64,000 bases of DNA from Microbacterium sp. LWO14-1.2 (GCF_038397715.1 NZ_CP151633.1:1860001-1924000); one strand, 5' to 3'; counted from the first letter of the stretch, positions 5,901 through 15,654 are shown. Made by a program: numbers and translations. The notes: generated from the sequence alone by a model not told the origin.

Positions 5901-7196
5901 ATGGTCTTCGAAGGCTCGAGCGCCGCGATCTCCCATACGGGCAAGGTCCGCTCCAACAACCAGGACTCCGGGTATTCCGGGGCGAACCTGTTCGTCGTCG
6001 CCGACGGCATGGGCGGTCACGCGGGCGGCGACGTCGCGTCGAGCATCGCCATCCAGCGGATGCAGCCGCTCGACCAGCCGTACTCCTCGACCGAAGACGC
6101 CCAGGCGTCGCTGCAGGCGGCCGCGACGACCGCTGCCGGAGATCTGATCCGCGCCGCCAAGGATCGCCCGGAGCTCGCAGGACTCGGCACGACCCTCAGC
6201 GCGATCATCATGGTCGACGACTACGCGGTCATCGGCCACATCGGCGACTCGCGCATCTACCTCTACCGCGACGACGCTCTGACGCAGATCACGGCCGACC
6301 ACACCTTCGTACAGCGGCTCGTCGACTCGGGGCGCATCACACCGGAGGAGGCCCGCTACCACCCGCGGCGTTCGGTGCTGATGCGGGTGCTCAGCGACAT
6401 GGACTCCGATCCCGAGCTCGACATGTTCGTGATGCACACGCAGCCGGGTGATCGCTGGCTGCTGTGCTCCGACGGGCTCTCGGGCGTCGTCGACGAGGCC
6501 CACATCCTCAAGGCGATGCGCCTCGGTCTCCCTTCCGGCCGCACCGCCGACAACCTGCTCAAGCAGGCTCTCGACGGCGGCGCGCCCGACAACGTCACGA
6601 TCGTGCTGGTCGAGGTCGGCGGTGCGCACGCGATGCACTCGGGCACGGCGACGATCGTCGGCTCGGCCTCGAACCCCGCGAACATCACCGTGCCGCCGGT
6701 GCGCGCGCCGCGCAGCAGCTGGCTGCACCCGGTGCGCCAGGCCGCGAACGATCCCAGCCACTTCGAGCCTTCGTCGGAGTACCTCGAGGAGCTCATCGAA
6801 GAGGACCGCCGCCGCGCCAAGCGCCGCCGACTCGGCTGGATCGCCGGGATGCTGGTGGTCCTCGGCATGCTCGCATTCGCCGCCTTCGCGGCCTACAGCT
6901 GGACGCAGACGCGCTACTTCGTCGGCGCCGACGAGGACAGCGTCGTGATCTACCAGGGCGTGCAGCAGAACATCGGGCCGATCACGCTGTCGACCCCGCT
7001 GCAGGACACCGACATCCTCCTCGCCGATCTGCCGCCGTACCAGCGCGATTCCGTCGAGCGCACGATCACAGCGCGGTCGCTGTCGGATGCCGAGGCCATC
7101 GTCGCCCGGCTGCAGGCAGGCGCCGACCGCGTGACCGGCGAGACGCCGCTGCCGACCCCGGTGCCCACGCCGACCACGACGGAGGGCGAGGGATGA
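5901..7196 (+). CDS. pstP: PP2C-family Ser/Thr protein phosphatase PstP
   Basis: 431 residues. The N-terminal ~240 residues form a PP2C domain with metal-binding and core motifs 'RSNNQD', 'VADGMGGHAGGD', 'GLGTTLSAI', 'IGDSRIYLYR', 'LCSDGLSG' and 'GAPDNVTIV'. A juxtamembrane stretch and one TM helix (about 312-335) lead to an extracellular tail ending in a Pro/Thr-rich segment. It removes phosphate from PknA, PknB and their substrates, and is encoded in the same operon. Its TGA overlaps the ATG of rodA (ATGA at 7193). All catalytic Asp residues appear present. Confidence 0.95.
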   Translation: MVFEGSSAAISHTGKVRSNNQDSGYSGANLFVVADGMGGHAGGDVASSIAIQRMQPLDQPYSSTEDAQASLQAAATTAAGDLIRAAKDRPELAGLGTTLSAIIMVDDYAVIGHIGDSRIYLYRDDALTQITADHTFVQRLVDSGRITPEEARYHPRRSVLMRVLSDMDSDPELDMFVMHTQPGDRWLLCSDGLSGVVDEAHILKAMRLGLPSGRTADNLLKQALDGGAPDNVTIVLVEVGGAHAMHSGTATIVGSASNPANITVPPVRAPRSSWLHPVRQAANDPSHFEPSSEYLEELIEEDRRRAKRRRLGWIAGMLVVLGMLAFAAFAAYSWTQTRYFVGADEDSVVIYQGVQQNIGPITLSTPLQDTDILLADLPPYQRDSVERTITARSLSDAEAIVARLQAGADRVTGETPLPTPVPTPTTTEGEG

Positions 7197-8578
7197 GCAC
7201 CGACGTCCAGGCCGACACCACCGTCATCAAGGCGCTCCGCCGACTGCGGATGCCGCAGACGCAGCGCAACCGCGAGTTCTGGCTGCTGCTCTTCGCGGTC
7301 GTCATCAGCGGCGCGTCGCTCACCCTCGTGCAGCTGGGCGCACTCGGACTGATCGACCCCATGATCCTGGCCATCGGCGGCGGCCTCGCCGTGCTGGCCT
7401 TCGCCGTGCACTTCGTGCTGCGCGCCGTGGCGTCAGACGCCGATCCGTTCGTGCTGCCGATCGCGACGCTGCTCACGGGTCTGGGCATCGCGATGATCTA
7501 CCGCATCGATATCGCGAAGGCCCTCACCGGGTGGAACGCCTACTCCACCAAGCAGCTCGCGTGGACGGCGATCTCGCTCGCCGGAGCGATCACGGTCGTG
7601 ATCATGCTGCGCAACTACCGGGTGCTGTTCCGGTACACGTACATCTTCGGCCTCACCGGCATCCTGCTGCTCCTGCTGCCGTTCGTGCCCGGCCTGCGCA
7701 TCCCCGACGCGAACGCCCAGGTGTGGGTGTCGCTCGGCGGCATGTTCGCGTTCCAGCCGGGCGAGCTCGCCAAGATCAGCCTCGCGATCTTCTTCGCCGG
7801 CTACCTGGTGCGCACGCGTGAGAGTCTCACCTCGGTCGGCACCAAGGTGCTCGGCATCACATGGCCGCGCATGCGCGAGCTCGGCCCCGTGCTGGTGGTG
7901 TGGGCGATCTCGCTCGGCATCATCGTGATCCAGCGCGACCTCGGCACCGGAACCCTGATCTTCGGCATGTTCGTCGCGATGCTGTACGTGGCGACGGGCA
8001 AGACGAGCTGGGTCCTGATCGGCCTCGCCCTCGTCGCGGCGGGCGTCGCCGTGGCGACGCAGATCCTCAGCTACGTGCAGGGGCGTTTCACGAACTGGCT
8101 GTTCCTGTTCGACCCCGACAAGGTCGACCCTGACGGTGCGGGATTCCAGCCGATGCAGGGCCTCTTCGGGCTCGCGCACGGCGGCCTCCTCGGCACCGGC
8201 TGGGGTCAGGGCCGCCCCGAGGTCACTCCCCTCGCCCACAGCGACTACATCATCACGAGCCTCGGCGAGGAGATCGGGCTGATCGGCCTCTTCGCGATCC
8301 TGTGCCTCTACATGGTGTTCATCAGCCGCGGCATCCGCATCGGCCTCGCCGGACAGGACGACTTCGGCAAGCTGCTCGCCACCGGCCTCGCGTTCACGAT
8401 CGCGCTGCAGGTGTTCATCATGGTCGGCGGCGTGACCCGCGTCATCCCTCTGACCGGTCTGACGACGCCGTTCCTCGCGGCCGGTGGATCGTCGCTCGTC
8501 GCGAACTGGCTCATCGTCGCGATCCTGCTGCGCATCTCCGACGGCGTGCGCAGCCAACCGAGGACGGTGATCGGCTGA
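7193..8578 (+). CDS. rodA: FtsW/RodA/SpoVE-family peptidoglycan polymerase RodA
   Basis: 461 residues with about ten or more TM helices and the SEDS signature region ('WVSLGGMFAFQPGELAKISL', 'QRDLGTGTL', 'GGLLGTGWGQG', 'DYIITSLGEEIGLIG', 'GLTTPFLAAGGSSL'). It polymerises lipid II glycan strands with a cognate class B PBP, here pbpA encoded 1 nt downstream. The ATG overlaps the pstP stop. The position in the fha/pst/pbp/pkn operon fits the RodA paralogue rather than the dcw-cluster FtsW; the two are hard to tell apart by sequence alone. Confidence 0.93.
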   Translation: MSTDVQADTTVIKALRRLRMPQTQRNREFWLLLFAVVISGASLTLVQLGALGLIDPMILAIGGGLAVLAFAVHFVLRAVASDADPFVLPIATLLTGLGIAMIYRIDIAKALTGWNAYSTKQLAWTAISLAGAITVVIMLRNYRVLFRYTYIFGLTGILLLLLPFVPGLRIPDANAQVWVSLGGMFAFQPGELAKISLAIFFAGYLVRTRESLTSVGTKVLGITWPRMRELGPVLVVWAISLGIIVIQRDLGTGTLIFGMFVAMLYVATGKTSWVLIGLALVAAGVAVATQILSYVQGRFTNWLFLFDPDKVDPDGAGFQPMQGLFGLAHGGLLGTGWGQGRPEVTPLAHSDYIITSLGEEIGLIGLFAILCLYMVFISRGIRIGLAGQDDFGKLLATGLAFTIALQVFIMVGGVTRVIPLTGLTTPFLAAGGSSLVANWLIVAILLRISDGVRSQPRTVIG

Positions 8579-8579
8579 C

Positions 8580-10037
8580 ATGACCAAGGAGCTCCGTCGC
8601 CTCAGCATCGTGATGCTGTTCATGTTCCTGTCGCTCTTCGCCGCCACCAGCTGGATCCAGGTCGTCGAGGCCGACGCCCTGGGGCAGAACAGCAACAACC
8701 GCCGCACCCTGCTCGACAGCTACGAGATCCAGCGCGGGTCGATCATCGTCGACGGCGTCGCGATCGCGACCTCCGTGCCGTCCGACGACAAGTACCAGTT
8801 CCAGCGGGTCTACACCGACGGCGCGATGTGGGAGCCGGTGACCGGCTACTTCAACCCGGCGCTGCAGTCGGCGACCGGCATCGAGCGCGCGCTGAACGCC
8901 GACCTCTCCGGCACCGGATCGAGCGCGTTCTTCTCCGAGATCGAGCGCATCCTCTCCGGACAGCCGCAGGCCGGCTTCAGCGCCCAGCTCACGCTCGACG
9001 CGGCCGCGCAGCAGGCCGCCTACGATGCACTGCAGGGGCTCGAGGGCGCCGTGATCGCGATCGAGCCGAGCACCGGTCGCATCCTTGCCATGGTCTCGAC
9101 GCCGGGCTTCGACACGAACGCCCTCGCGACGCACGACGCGGATGCCGCCAACGCGACGTACGACCAGCTCGACGCCGACCCGACGAAGCCGCTCTCGAAC
9201 CGCGCGATCGCCGGCGACCTGAACCCGCCAGGGTCGACGTTCAAGCTCGTCGTCGCAGCCGCCGCCTACGCCTCCGGCGAGTACACGCCGGACTCCGCAC
9301 TGCCGAACCCCGCCCGCTATCAGCTCCCCGGCTCGACGAACACCGTCGCGAACGCCTGGGGCGGCACCTGCGGCGACGGCGAGACCGTCACGATCTCCGA
9401 GGCCATCCGTCTCAGCTGCAACATCCCGATGGCGGAGCTCGCCGTGCAGCTCGGCGACGACCGGATCCGCGAGATGGCGGAGAAGTTCGGCTTCAACCAG
9501 AGCTTCTCGACCCCGCTCGAGTCGACGGCGTCCAGCTATCCGCGGGCCCTCGACGACGCGCAGACCGCGCTCACCGGGTTCGGGCAGGGCAAGGTCATCG
9601 CGACCCCCCTGCAGATGGCCATGGTCGCCGCCGGGATCGCGAACGACGGCGTCGTCATGAACCCGCGCCTGATCGACTCGGTGATCGGCAACGACCTCTC
9701 GGTCGTGCGGTCCTACGACGACACCGAGTTCGGCCGTGCGCTGGAGGCGGACGTGGCCGATCAGGTGACGGCATCCATGGTCGCCAGCGTCTCAAACGGC
9801 GCAGCGCAGGGTGCAAGAATAGACGGGGTCGACGTGGCCGGTAAGACCGGCACGACCGAGAACGGGAACGACAGGCCGTACACGCTGTGGTTCACCGGTT
9901 TCGCGCCGGCGGACGACCCGACGGTCGCAGTAACGGTCCTCGTCGAAGACGGCGGCGGACAGGGGCAGTCAGGATCCGGCGACACCATCGCCGCCCCGAT
10001 TGCAAAGAAGGTCATAGAGGCGGTGCTGGGCAGATGA
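8580..10037 (+). CDS. pbpA: Class B penicillin-binding protein PbpA (transpeptidase)
   Basis: 485 residues. An N-terminal TM anchor (about 8-24) is followed by an N-terminal module and the transpeptidase domain with the active-site motif 'GSTFK' (Ser about residue 219), 'SCN' and 'KTGTTE'. It crosslinks peptidoglycan outside the membrane together with the SEDS protein encoded upstream. The stop overlaps the pknA ATG by ATGA (10034). Length is typical of actinobacterial PbpA (~490). Confidence 0.95.
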   Translation: MTKELRRLSIVMLFMFLSLFAATSWIQVVEADALGQNSNNRRTLLDSYEIQRGSIIVDGVAIATSVPSDDKYQFQRVYTDGAMWEPVTGYFNPALQSATGIERALNADLSGTGSSAFFSEIERILSGQPQAGFSAQLTLDAAAQQAAYDALQGLEGAVIAIEPSTGRILAMVSTPGFDTNALATHDADAANATYDQLDADPTKPLSNRAIAGDLNPPGSTFKLVVAAAAYASGEYTPDSALPNPARYQLPGSTNTVANAWGGTCGDGETVTISEAIRLSCNIPMAELAVQLGDDRIREMAEKFGFNQSFSTPLESTASSYPRALDDAQTALTGFGQGKVIATPLQMAMVAAGIANDGVVMNPRLIDSVIGNDLSVVRSYDDTEFGRALEADVADQVTASMVASVSNGAAQGARIDGVDVAGKTGTTENGNDRPYTLWFTGFAPADDPTVAVTVLVEDGGGQGQSGSGDTIAAPIAKKVIEAVLGR

Positions 10038-11752
10038 GACCGACGCAGGGTGTGTCGTTCGGTGGTCGCTACGAGCTGCAGTCGCGAATCGCGATCGGCG
10101 GCATGGGCGAGGTGTGGGAGGCGACGGATCACGTCATCGGACGCACTGTCGCGATCAAGATCCTCAAGGACGAGTACATGGGGGACCCCGGGTTCCTCGA
10201 GCGGTTCCGCGCCGAGGCGCGCCACGCCGCGCTCGTCAACCACGAGGGCATCGCCAGCGTGTTCGACTACGGCGAGGAGAACGGCAGCGCCTACCTCGTC
10301 ATGGAGCTCGTGCCCGGCGAGGCCCTGTCGACGATCCTCGAGCGCGACGGCTCGCTGAGCGCCGACAAGACGCTCGACATCGTCGCGCAGACGGCATCCG
10401 CTCTCCAGGCCGCACACGCGGCCGGTCTCGTGCACCGCGACATCAAGCCGGGCAACCTGCTGATCACGCCCGACGGACGCGTCAAGATCACCGACTTCGG
10501 CATCGCGCGCATCGCCGACCAGGTGCCGCTCACCGCGACCGGCCAGGTCATGGGCACCGTGCAGTACCTGTCGCCGGAGCAGGCGTCGGGTCACCCGGCC
10601 TCCCCCGCGACCGACATCTACTCGCTCGGCATCGTCGCCTACGAGTCCCTCGCGGGCAAGCGTCCGTTCACGGGCGAATCGCAGGTCGCGATCGCGATGG
10701 CGCAGATCAACGAGCAGCCCCCGCCGCTGCCGCCCACCGTGCCGATCCCGGTGCAGAACCTCGTCATGGCGATGATCGCGAAGAAGCCGGCCGACCGTCC
10801 GTCGTCCGCCGCGACCGTCGCCCGCGCCGCCCAGGCCCTGCGCCGCGGCGACCTGAACTCCGCGGCGATCGCCGTGCCCGCGATCGCCACCGGCGGAGTC
10901 GCGGGAGACGACGCGACCCGGCTGCTCACGGCATCCGGCGACGACGGCGCCACGCGCGTCCTCCCCACCACCGCTCAGGTCCCGACCGAGGCAGCGGCCG
11001 AGGAGGAGGCGGAGAAGAAGAAGCGCAGCCGGTGGACGTGGCCCCTGGTCGCGCTCATCGCGCTGCTCGTCATCGTTCTCGGCGGCACCATCTTGGCGCT
11101 CATGAACCAGGGCGACGGGGATGCCGATCCCACGCCGTCCCCGTCGATCTCGTCCGCACCTCCGGAGACGCCGACGCCCACGCCGACGCCCACCGAGACG
11201 CCGATCAACGTCGACTCCCTCGGGCTCGTCGGCCTGTCGTGCCAGGACGCGCTGAACAGGGCCACGGAGGCGGGACTCCTCCCCCAGTGCCGCGTCGGCA
11301 ACACCCCGGCCCCGTCCGACGACCTGGTCGACGTCGTCGAGACCGTCGACCCGCGCGGAACCCTCGAGAAGGGCGACGCGATCACCCTCGTCACCTACGC
11401 CCCGCGCGTGGAGATCGGCGCACCGGGTTCGGCACCCAGCCTCTCGGGCACCCCGCAGGCGGGCAAGCAGATCGCCCTCAACTGGACCGCGTTCTCGTGC
11501 CCCTCGGGCGCCGGCACGGTCAGCTCGTACGAGGTCACGATCACGAACGCCACGTTCAGCGACGGCAAGACCACCCGCGCCTTCGGCCCGGGCGAGCTGA
11601 GCACCCAGATCACTCCGGCCAACGACCCCGCTCTGCAGGTCACAGCCACGTACCGCGCGTTCTGCGGCGACCGTCCCTCGGGCAACTCGCCGCAGCTCAC
11701 CGCTCAGATCACTCCGGCCGACGGCGCCGGCGGCGAGGACACAGGGGATTAG
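10034..11752 (+). CDS. pknA: Ser/Thr protein kinase PknA-like, with PASTA-like and Ig-like extracellular part
   Basis: 572 residues. A Hanks kinase domain (about 12-270) has 'GGMGEV', Lys42 in 'VAIK', 'HRDIKPGN' (Asp136) and 'DFGIA'. An Ala-rich linker and TM helix (about 337-358) follow, then a Pro/Thr-rich stalk, one PASTA-like repeat (about 390-455, with Cys pairs) and a C-terminal beta-rich domain of ~100 residues resembling an FN3/Ig fold. Mycobacterial PknA lacks such an extracellular part, so this protein is bigger than the reference. It lies last in the fhaA operon and 55 nt before pknB. Confidence 0.9.
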   Translation: MRPTQGVSFGGRYELQSRIAIGGMGEVWEATDHVIGRTVAIKILKDEYMGDPGFLERFRAEARHAALVNHEGIASVFDYGEENGSAYLVMELVPGEALSTILERDGSLSADKTLDIVAQTASALQAAHAAGLVHRDIKPGNLLITPDGRVKITDFGIARIADQVPLTATGQVMGTVQYLSPEQASGHPASPATDIYSLGIVAYESLAGKRPFTGESQVAIAMAQINEQPPPLPPTVPIPVQNLVMAMIAKKPADRPSSAATVARAAQALRRGDLNSAAIAVPAIATGGVAGDDATRLLTASGDDGATRVLPTTAQVPTEAAAEEEAEKKKRSRWTWPLVALIALLVIVLGGTILALMNQGDGDADPTPSPSISSAPPETPTPTPTPTETPINVDSLGLVGLSCQDALNRATEAGLLPQCRVGNTPAPSDDLVDVVETVDPRGTLEKGDAITLVTYAPRVEIGAPGSAPSLSGTPQAGKQIALNWTAFSCPSGAGTVSSYEVTITNATFSDGKTTRAFGPGELSTQITPANDPALQVTATYRAFCGDRPSGNSPQLTAQITPADGAGGEDTGD

Positions 11753-11807
11753 GGGTTTCCACGCCGTAGGCTGAGCACTTCATCAGGTCGTATCAGGGGG
11801 TCAGTAC

Positions 11808-13511
11808 GTGTCGACAGAGCCACGCGTTCTCGCGGGTCGCTACCGCGTCGACGAGCTCATCGGGCATGGCGGAATGGCCAAGGTCTACCGCGGGTACGAT
11901 CTGACGCTCGGTCGCGCGATCGCTATCAAGATCCTCGACCCCGATCTGGCTCGCGACACCGCGTTCCGCACGCGCTTCCGCCTGGAGGCGCAGTCCGCGT
12001 CGCGCATGTCGCACCCGTCGATCGTGCGGGTGTACGACGCCGGCGACCCGTCCAGCAGCACCGGCGACGGATCCGGTGAGCCGCCGTACATCATCATGGA
12101 GCTCATCAGCGGCACGCTGCTGAAGGACATCATCGCCCGCGGGCCCGTACCCGTGGAAGACGCGGTGCGGTACGTCGACGGCATCCTCGAAGCTCTCGAC
12201 TACTCGCACCGGGCCGGTGTCGTGCACCGCGACATCAAGCCGGGCAACGTCATGGTCACCGACAAGGGCCAGGTCAAGGTGATGGACTTCGGCATCGCCC
12301 GCGCGGTGTCCGACTCCTCGTCCACGGTCGCCGAGACGACGCAGATCATCGGAACGGCCGCGTACTTCTCCCCCGAGCAGGCGAAGGGCGAGCCGGTCGA
12401 CGCGCGCGCCGACCTCTACTCGACCGGTGTGGTCCTGTACGAGCTGCTCACCGGGCGTCAGCCTTTCCGCGGCGAGTCCCCGGTCGCTGTCGCCTATCAG
12501 CACGTCAGCGAGACTCCGGTGCCGCCGACCGAGGTCAACGAAGACGCTCCGGCCTCGCTCGACCCCATCGTGCTCCGCGCGCTCGCCAAGGATCCGTACC
12601 AGCGCTACCCGGATGCCGCGCACTTCCGCGCCGCACTCGACGCGGCCGTCTCGGGTCAGGCGCCCAGCCGCAAGGAGATCGGCGCGCTCACCAGCGAACT
12701 GTACGGACCGAGTCCGCGCCAGGCGCAGGAGACGGCCCGGTCGCTGCGGCAGCTGAGCACCGACACCACCATGGCCCGCACGCAGTCCGGTCCCCCGGTC
12801 GCGTGGATCTGGGCGGGTGTCGCTCTCCTCGCCGTGCTGCTGGCATCGGTGCTGTTCTGGGTGTGGACCATCAGTATGCGCCCCGACGACATCCCGTCGA
12901 GCTCCCGCACGGTGCCCGACCTCGTGAACGTGTCGTCGGAGCGCGCGCAGGAGGATCTGAACGAACTCGACCTCACCGCGAAGCTCGTGCTCGAACCGAG
13001 CAACGACATCGCCGAGGGCAACGTCACCCGCACGGATCCCGAGGGCGGGACGACGGTGAGCGAGGGCGACTCGATCACCGTGTACGTCTCATCCGGCAAG
13101 GAGACGGTCGTCGTGCCGACGCTCGAGGGCCTGTCTCTCGCCGCGGCGAGGGACGCACTGGCTCAGGCCGGGCTGGAGCTCGGCACCGTGATCCAGCGGA
13201 ACGACAAGGGCCTCGCGGCAGACACCGTCATGGAGGCGAGCGAGGCTGCCGACACCGAGGTCGCCCCGAAGACCGTCGTCAACCTCGTGGTCGCCAGCGG
13301 ACGCGTGACACTGACCGACGTCTCGGGATGGACGATGGATGCCGCGACCGCCGAGCTCGAACGGATCGGCCTCACCGCCAGCCCCGTCGAGCTCACGGAC
13401 TGCCCGCCGACGAACCCGCCCACGGTCGCCTCGATGTCGGTCGCACCGGGCGACGTGCCCGTCGGGTCCACCGTCGAGCTCCGCTACTGCGCCGCCGCCG
13501 CGGACGGCTGA
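11808..13511 (+). CDS. pknB: Ser/Thr protein kinase PknB with PASTA repeats
   Basis: 567 residues from GTG 11808 (CAGGGGG about 8 nt upstream). The kinase domain (about 11-275) shows 'GHGGMAKVYRG', Lys41, '[11 protein letters not shown]' (Asp142), 'DFGIARA' and the activation loop with Thr residues. A small Ser/Gly insert (residues ~81-92) sits before the hinge. One TM helix (about 327-350) leads to three PASTA repeats ('VPDLVNVSSERA', 'VPTLEGLSLAAA', 'LTDVSGWTMDAA'), which bind muropeptides or lipid II. It regulates growth and division by phosphorylating FHA proteins, MviN and wall enzymes. Own leader of ~55 nt, so it may have its own promoter. Confidence 0.95.
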   Translation: MSTEPRVLAGRYRVDELIGHGGMAKVYRGYDLTLGRAIAIKILDPDLARDTAFRTRFRLEAQSASRMSHPSIVRVYDAGDPSSSTGDGSGEPPYIIMELISGTLLKDIIARGPVPVEDAVRYVDGILEALDYSHRAGVVHRDIKPGNVMVTDKGQVKVMDFGIARAVSDSSSTVAETTQIIGTAAYFSPEQAKGEPVDARADLYSTGVVLYELLTGRQPFRGESPVAVAYQHVSETPVPPTEVNEDAPASLDPIVLRALAKDPYQRYPDAAHFRAALDAAVSGQAPSRKEIGALTSELYGPSPRQAQETARSLRQLSTDTTMARTQSGPPVAWIWAGVALLAVLLASVLFWVWTISMRPDDIPSSSRTVPDLVNVSSERAQEDLNELDLTAKLVLEPSNDIAEGNVTRTDPEGGTTVSEGDSITVYVSSGKETVVVPTLEGLSLAAARDALAQAGLELGTVIQRNDKGLAADTVMEASEAADTEVAPKTVVNLVVASGRVTLTDVSGWTMDAATAELERIGLTASPVELTDCPPTNPPTVASMSVAPGDVPVGSTVELRYCAAAADG

Positions 13512-13520
13512 CCGCCACCC

Positions 13521-13660
13521 GCCTCCCCCGGGTCGTCGACTCAGGGGCTCAGCGACCCTCCCCCGGGTCGTCGACCTTGAGGCGCAGCGACCCTCCCCCG
13601 GGTCGTCGACCTTGAGGCGCAGCGACCCTCCCCCGGGTCGTTGAGCGAGGGAGCGAAGCG
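13521..13660. repeat. 35-bp tandem repeat, four units, ending in a dispersed-repeat motif
   Basis: Units start at 13521, 13556, 13591 and 13626. Units 2 and 3 are identical (CCCTCCCCCGGGTCGTCGAC, then CTTGAGGCGCAGCGA). Unit 1 differs in its second half. Unit 4 carries GGTCGTTGAGCGAGGGAGCG, related to the element at 53432-53455. It fills the gap between convergent pknB and pabA. Confidence 0.9.
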
Positions 13661-13676
13661 ACCGAGACGAAACGCG

Positions 13677-14312
13677 CTACGCCCGCACGAGCGGATGCAG
13701 TCGTTCGGCGCGGGCCACGGCATCCGCATCGCCGCACTGTGCGAGCCAGTTCGCGAGCAGGCGATAGCCGCCCTCGGTGAGCACGCTCTCGGGGTGGAAC
13801 TGCACTCCCACCACGGGCAGGGTCTTGTGGGCGACGGCCATGACGGTGCCGGTGTCGGTGCGCGCGGTGACGACGAGCGACTCCGGCAGCGATGCCTCGT
13901 CGAGCGCGAGCGAGTGATAGCGCCCGACGGCGAACGGGGAGGGGATGCCGTCGAACAGCGCCGACCCGTCGTGCCCGACCTGCGAGACCATGCCGTGCAT
14001 GAGCTCGGGCGCTTCGGTCACCGGGGCGCCGAGGGCCTCCCCGATCGCCTGATGGCCGAGGCAGACGCCGAGCAGCGGCAGACGGATGGCCATGGCGATC
14101 CGAGCGGCGTCGAGGCTGGCCCCGGCATCCGCGGGCGTCCCCGGTCCGGGTGACAGCATGAGGCCATCGAAGCGGGGCAGCAACTGTTCGAGGTCGGCGG
14201 CGTCGACGGCATCCGCCTCGACCATCTCGACCTCGGCGCCGAGCTCGCGCAGGTATCCGACGAGGGTGTGCACGAAGCTGTCGTGATTGTCCACGACCAG
14301 CACCCGGGTCAT
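13677..14312 (-). CDS. pabA: Glutamine amidotransferase, aminodeoxychorismate/anthranilate synthase component II
   Basis: 211 residues from ATG 14312. A class I glutamine amidotransferase with 'VVDNHDSF', 'LSPGPGTP', the nucleophile motif 'GVCLGHQAIG' (Cys), 'MHGM' and the His-Glu part of the triad in 'GVQFHPES'. It supplies ammonia to a PabB or TrpE partner, which is not in the window. The gene beside pknB in actinobacteria is annotated trpG or pabA; I favour pabA because no trp genes are near. The ATG overlaps the stop of a small membrane protein gene (ATGA). Confidence 0.9.
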   Translation of the reverse strand: MTRVLVVDNHDSFVHTLVGYLRELGAEVEMVEADAVDAADLEQLLPRFDGLMLSPGPGTPADAGASLDAARIAMAIRLPLLGVCLGHQAIGEALGAPVTEAPELMHGMVSQVGHDGSALFDGIPSPFAVGRYHSLALDEASLPESLVVTARTDTGTVMAVAHKTLPVVGVQFHPESVLTEGGYRLLANWLAQCGDADAVARAERLHPLVRA

Positions 14313-14464
14313 TCGAGGTCGACCTCGCCGGGCGCGATGATGGGGCTGATCCAGGGGAACACGAACCAGAACAGGGCGTAGAGCACGGCCGTGATGAGCA
14401 CGAGCAGGATGAACAGCTTGACCCACCACGGGCCGGGCAGCAGGCGCCAGAGTGCGGCGTACAT
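14309..14464 (-). CDS. 51-residue single-TM membrane protein
   Basis: ATG at 14464, stop overlapping the pabA ATG. The protein starts MYAALWRLLPGPWWVK, has one strong TM helix with aromatic residues (about 17-40) and ends ...PGEVDLE. It lies between the sortase gene and pabA, all on the minus strand. A similar short membrane protein is often seen at this place in Microbacteriaceae genomes (from memory). Function unknown. Translational coupling with pabA is strongly suggested. Confidence 0.75.
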   Translation of the reverse strand: MYAALWRLLPGPWWVKLFILLVLITAVLYALFWFVFPWISPIIAPGEVDLE

Positions 14465-14485
14465 GATTCCTCTCGGTCCCTTCGG

Positions 14486-15280
14486 TCAGATCGACGGCGC
14501 GGCCGGAGGCGGGGGCGGGTCGGTCAGCGCCTTCGGGGGTCCTTCGGCGCGGGGCTGGAAGCTCTCGAAGACGCCGTAGGCGACGATGCGCTCGGCGAGC
14601 GAGTAGAGCGGCGAGCAGGCGGTGAGCGTGATGTACTGCTCGCCGGTCTGGGCACCGGGGATCTGCGGGACGTCGAGCAGCACGTCGGTCTGCGTCGGCT
14701 TCACGTACTCGAGCGTGCGGAAGCGATAGGTGAACCAGCCGTCGATCGTCTCGACGACGATCGCGTCGCCGATCTGCAGCTTGTCGAGCTGGTTGAACGG
14801 CTTGCCCCAGGTCGTGCGGTGCCCGGCCATCGCGAAGTTGCCGACCTCGCCGGGCATCTTCGAGTTCGTGTAGACGCCGATCCCGAGCTTGTCGAGCGTG
14901 CGGGCGCGGCTGGTGCCCCCGAAGATGCCCACGTTGTACTCGGATCCGAAGCGCGGGATGTGCATCTGGCCCAGCTGCTCGGTGTCGGCGGGACGCGCGG
15001 GGATCACGGGCTGGTACGCCGTGGTGCCGTCCGGCCGCTCGAACGTCTCGGGCAGTGCGGGGGGCGGGGCCTCAGCCCACTCGCGCGACACCGCCGCGCC
15101 CTCGTCGTTCTTCTGCGCGCTGATGATGATGTCGCCGATCCACATCTGCCACGCGACGAACAGCAGCACGAGCACGCCGGCGGTGAGCAGCAGCTCCCCC
15201 AGCACGCTCGTGAAGGTGGCGCGCGATCGAGGGCGACGGCTACGGCCACGTCGCTCCCCCGAGACGACGGATGCGGTCAT
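14486..15280 (-). CDS. srtE: Class E sortase
   Basis: 264 residues. A basic N-terminus, one TM helix (about 27-48), a linker and a sortase domain (about 100-250). The catalytic residues read as His154 ('AGHRTTWG'), Cys222 ('TLTACSP') and Arg231 ('AERIVAYG'). Class E sortases attach proteins bearing LAxTG signals to the wall. A matching LAGTG protein (GH92) lies at 22098-28118. A Pro-rich C-terminus follows the domain. Location next to pabA and crgA is conserved in actinobacteria. Confidence 0.93.
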   Translation of the reverse strand: MTASVVSGERRGRSRRPRSRATFTSVLGELLLTAGVLVLLFVAWQMWIGDIIISAQKNDEGAAVSREWAEAPPPALPETFERPDGTTAYQPVIPARPADTEQLGQMHIPRFGSEYNVGIFGGTSRARTLDKLGIGVYTNSKMPGEVGNFAMAGHRTTWGKPFNQLDKLQIGDAIVVETIDGWFTYRFRTLEYVKPTQTDVLLDVPQIPGAQTGEQYITLTACSPLYSLAERIVAYGVFESFQPRAEGPPKALTDPPPPPAAPSI

Positions 15281-15330
15281 GGCGAGATCCTATCCTTCCG
15301 GCCTGTGCACGGGGCCGGAAGCCTGCTTTC

Positions 15331-15360
15331 TCGCGGGAACAAAGGCGACCTGGGTACAAT
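15331..15360 (+). promoter_or_regulatory. Candidate promoter of crgA (leaderless?)
   Basis: TACAAT at 15355-15360 is a strong sigma-A -10 element only 6 nt before the crgA ATG. Transcription would start at or next to the start codon, giving a leaderless mRNA. No good -35 is seen 17 nt upstream; a TGGG before the hexamer may help. Confidence 0.4.
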
Positions 15361-15366
15361 GTCGGC

Positions 15367-15606
15367 ATGGCCCGAGACCCGAAGACCGAAGAGCCCGACG
15401 CACCCCGCGCCGAGGGCGAGTCCGCCCCCAACGCCGTGTGGTTCAAGCCGGTGATGATCGGCTTCATGCTGCTCGGTCTCGCCTGGATCCTCGTGTTCTA
15501 CATCTCCGGGATGCAGTTCCCGATCCCCGGCCTCGACAACTGGAACCTCGCGATCGGTCTCGGCATCGCTCTGATCGGCTTCCTGATGACCACCCGCTGG
15601 CGCTAG
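15367..15606 (+). CDS. crgA: Cell division protein CrgA
   Basis: 79 residues with a polar N-terminus and two TM helices (about 28-47 and 55-75). 'NAVWFKPVMIGFMLLGLAW' and 'GLDNWNLAIG' match the CrgA/WhiP family. CrgA joins FtsZ-dependent divisome proteins and PBPs at the septum. ATG 15367 is chosen because it gives the family length; no ribosome site is visible upstream, which fits a leaderless start. A strong terminator follows the stop. Confidence 0.93.
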   Translation: MARDPKTEEPDAPRAEGESAPNAVWFKPVMIGFMLLGLAWILVFYISGMQFPIPGLDNWNLAIGLGIALIGFLMTTRWR

Positions 15607-15623
15607 ATCGCCCCGCTCACGCA

Positions 15624-15654
15624 CGAAGGCCCCTCGCATCGCGAGGGGCCTTCG
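15624..15654 (+). terminator. Rho-independent terminator of crgA
   Basis: A perfect 14-bp stem (CGAAGGCCCCTCGC 15624-15637 and its complement 15641-15654) with a 3-nt loop, followed by TCGTCGTCC. Symmetric enough to act from both sides. Confidence 0.85.

Noticed and set aside
13521..13660. CRISPR array
   Set aside because: The 35-bp units follow each other without spacers and there are no cas genes.
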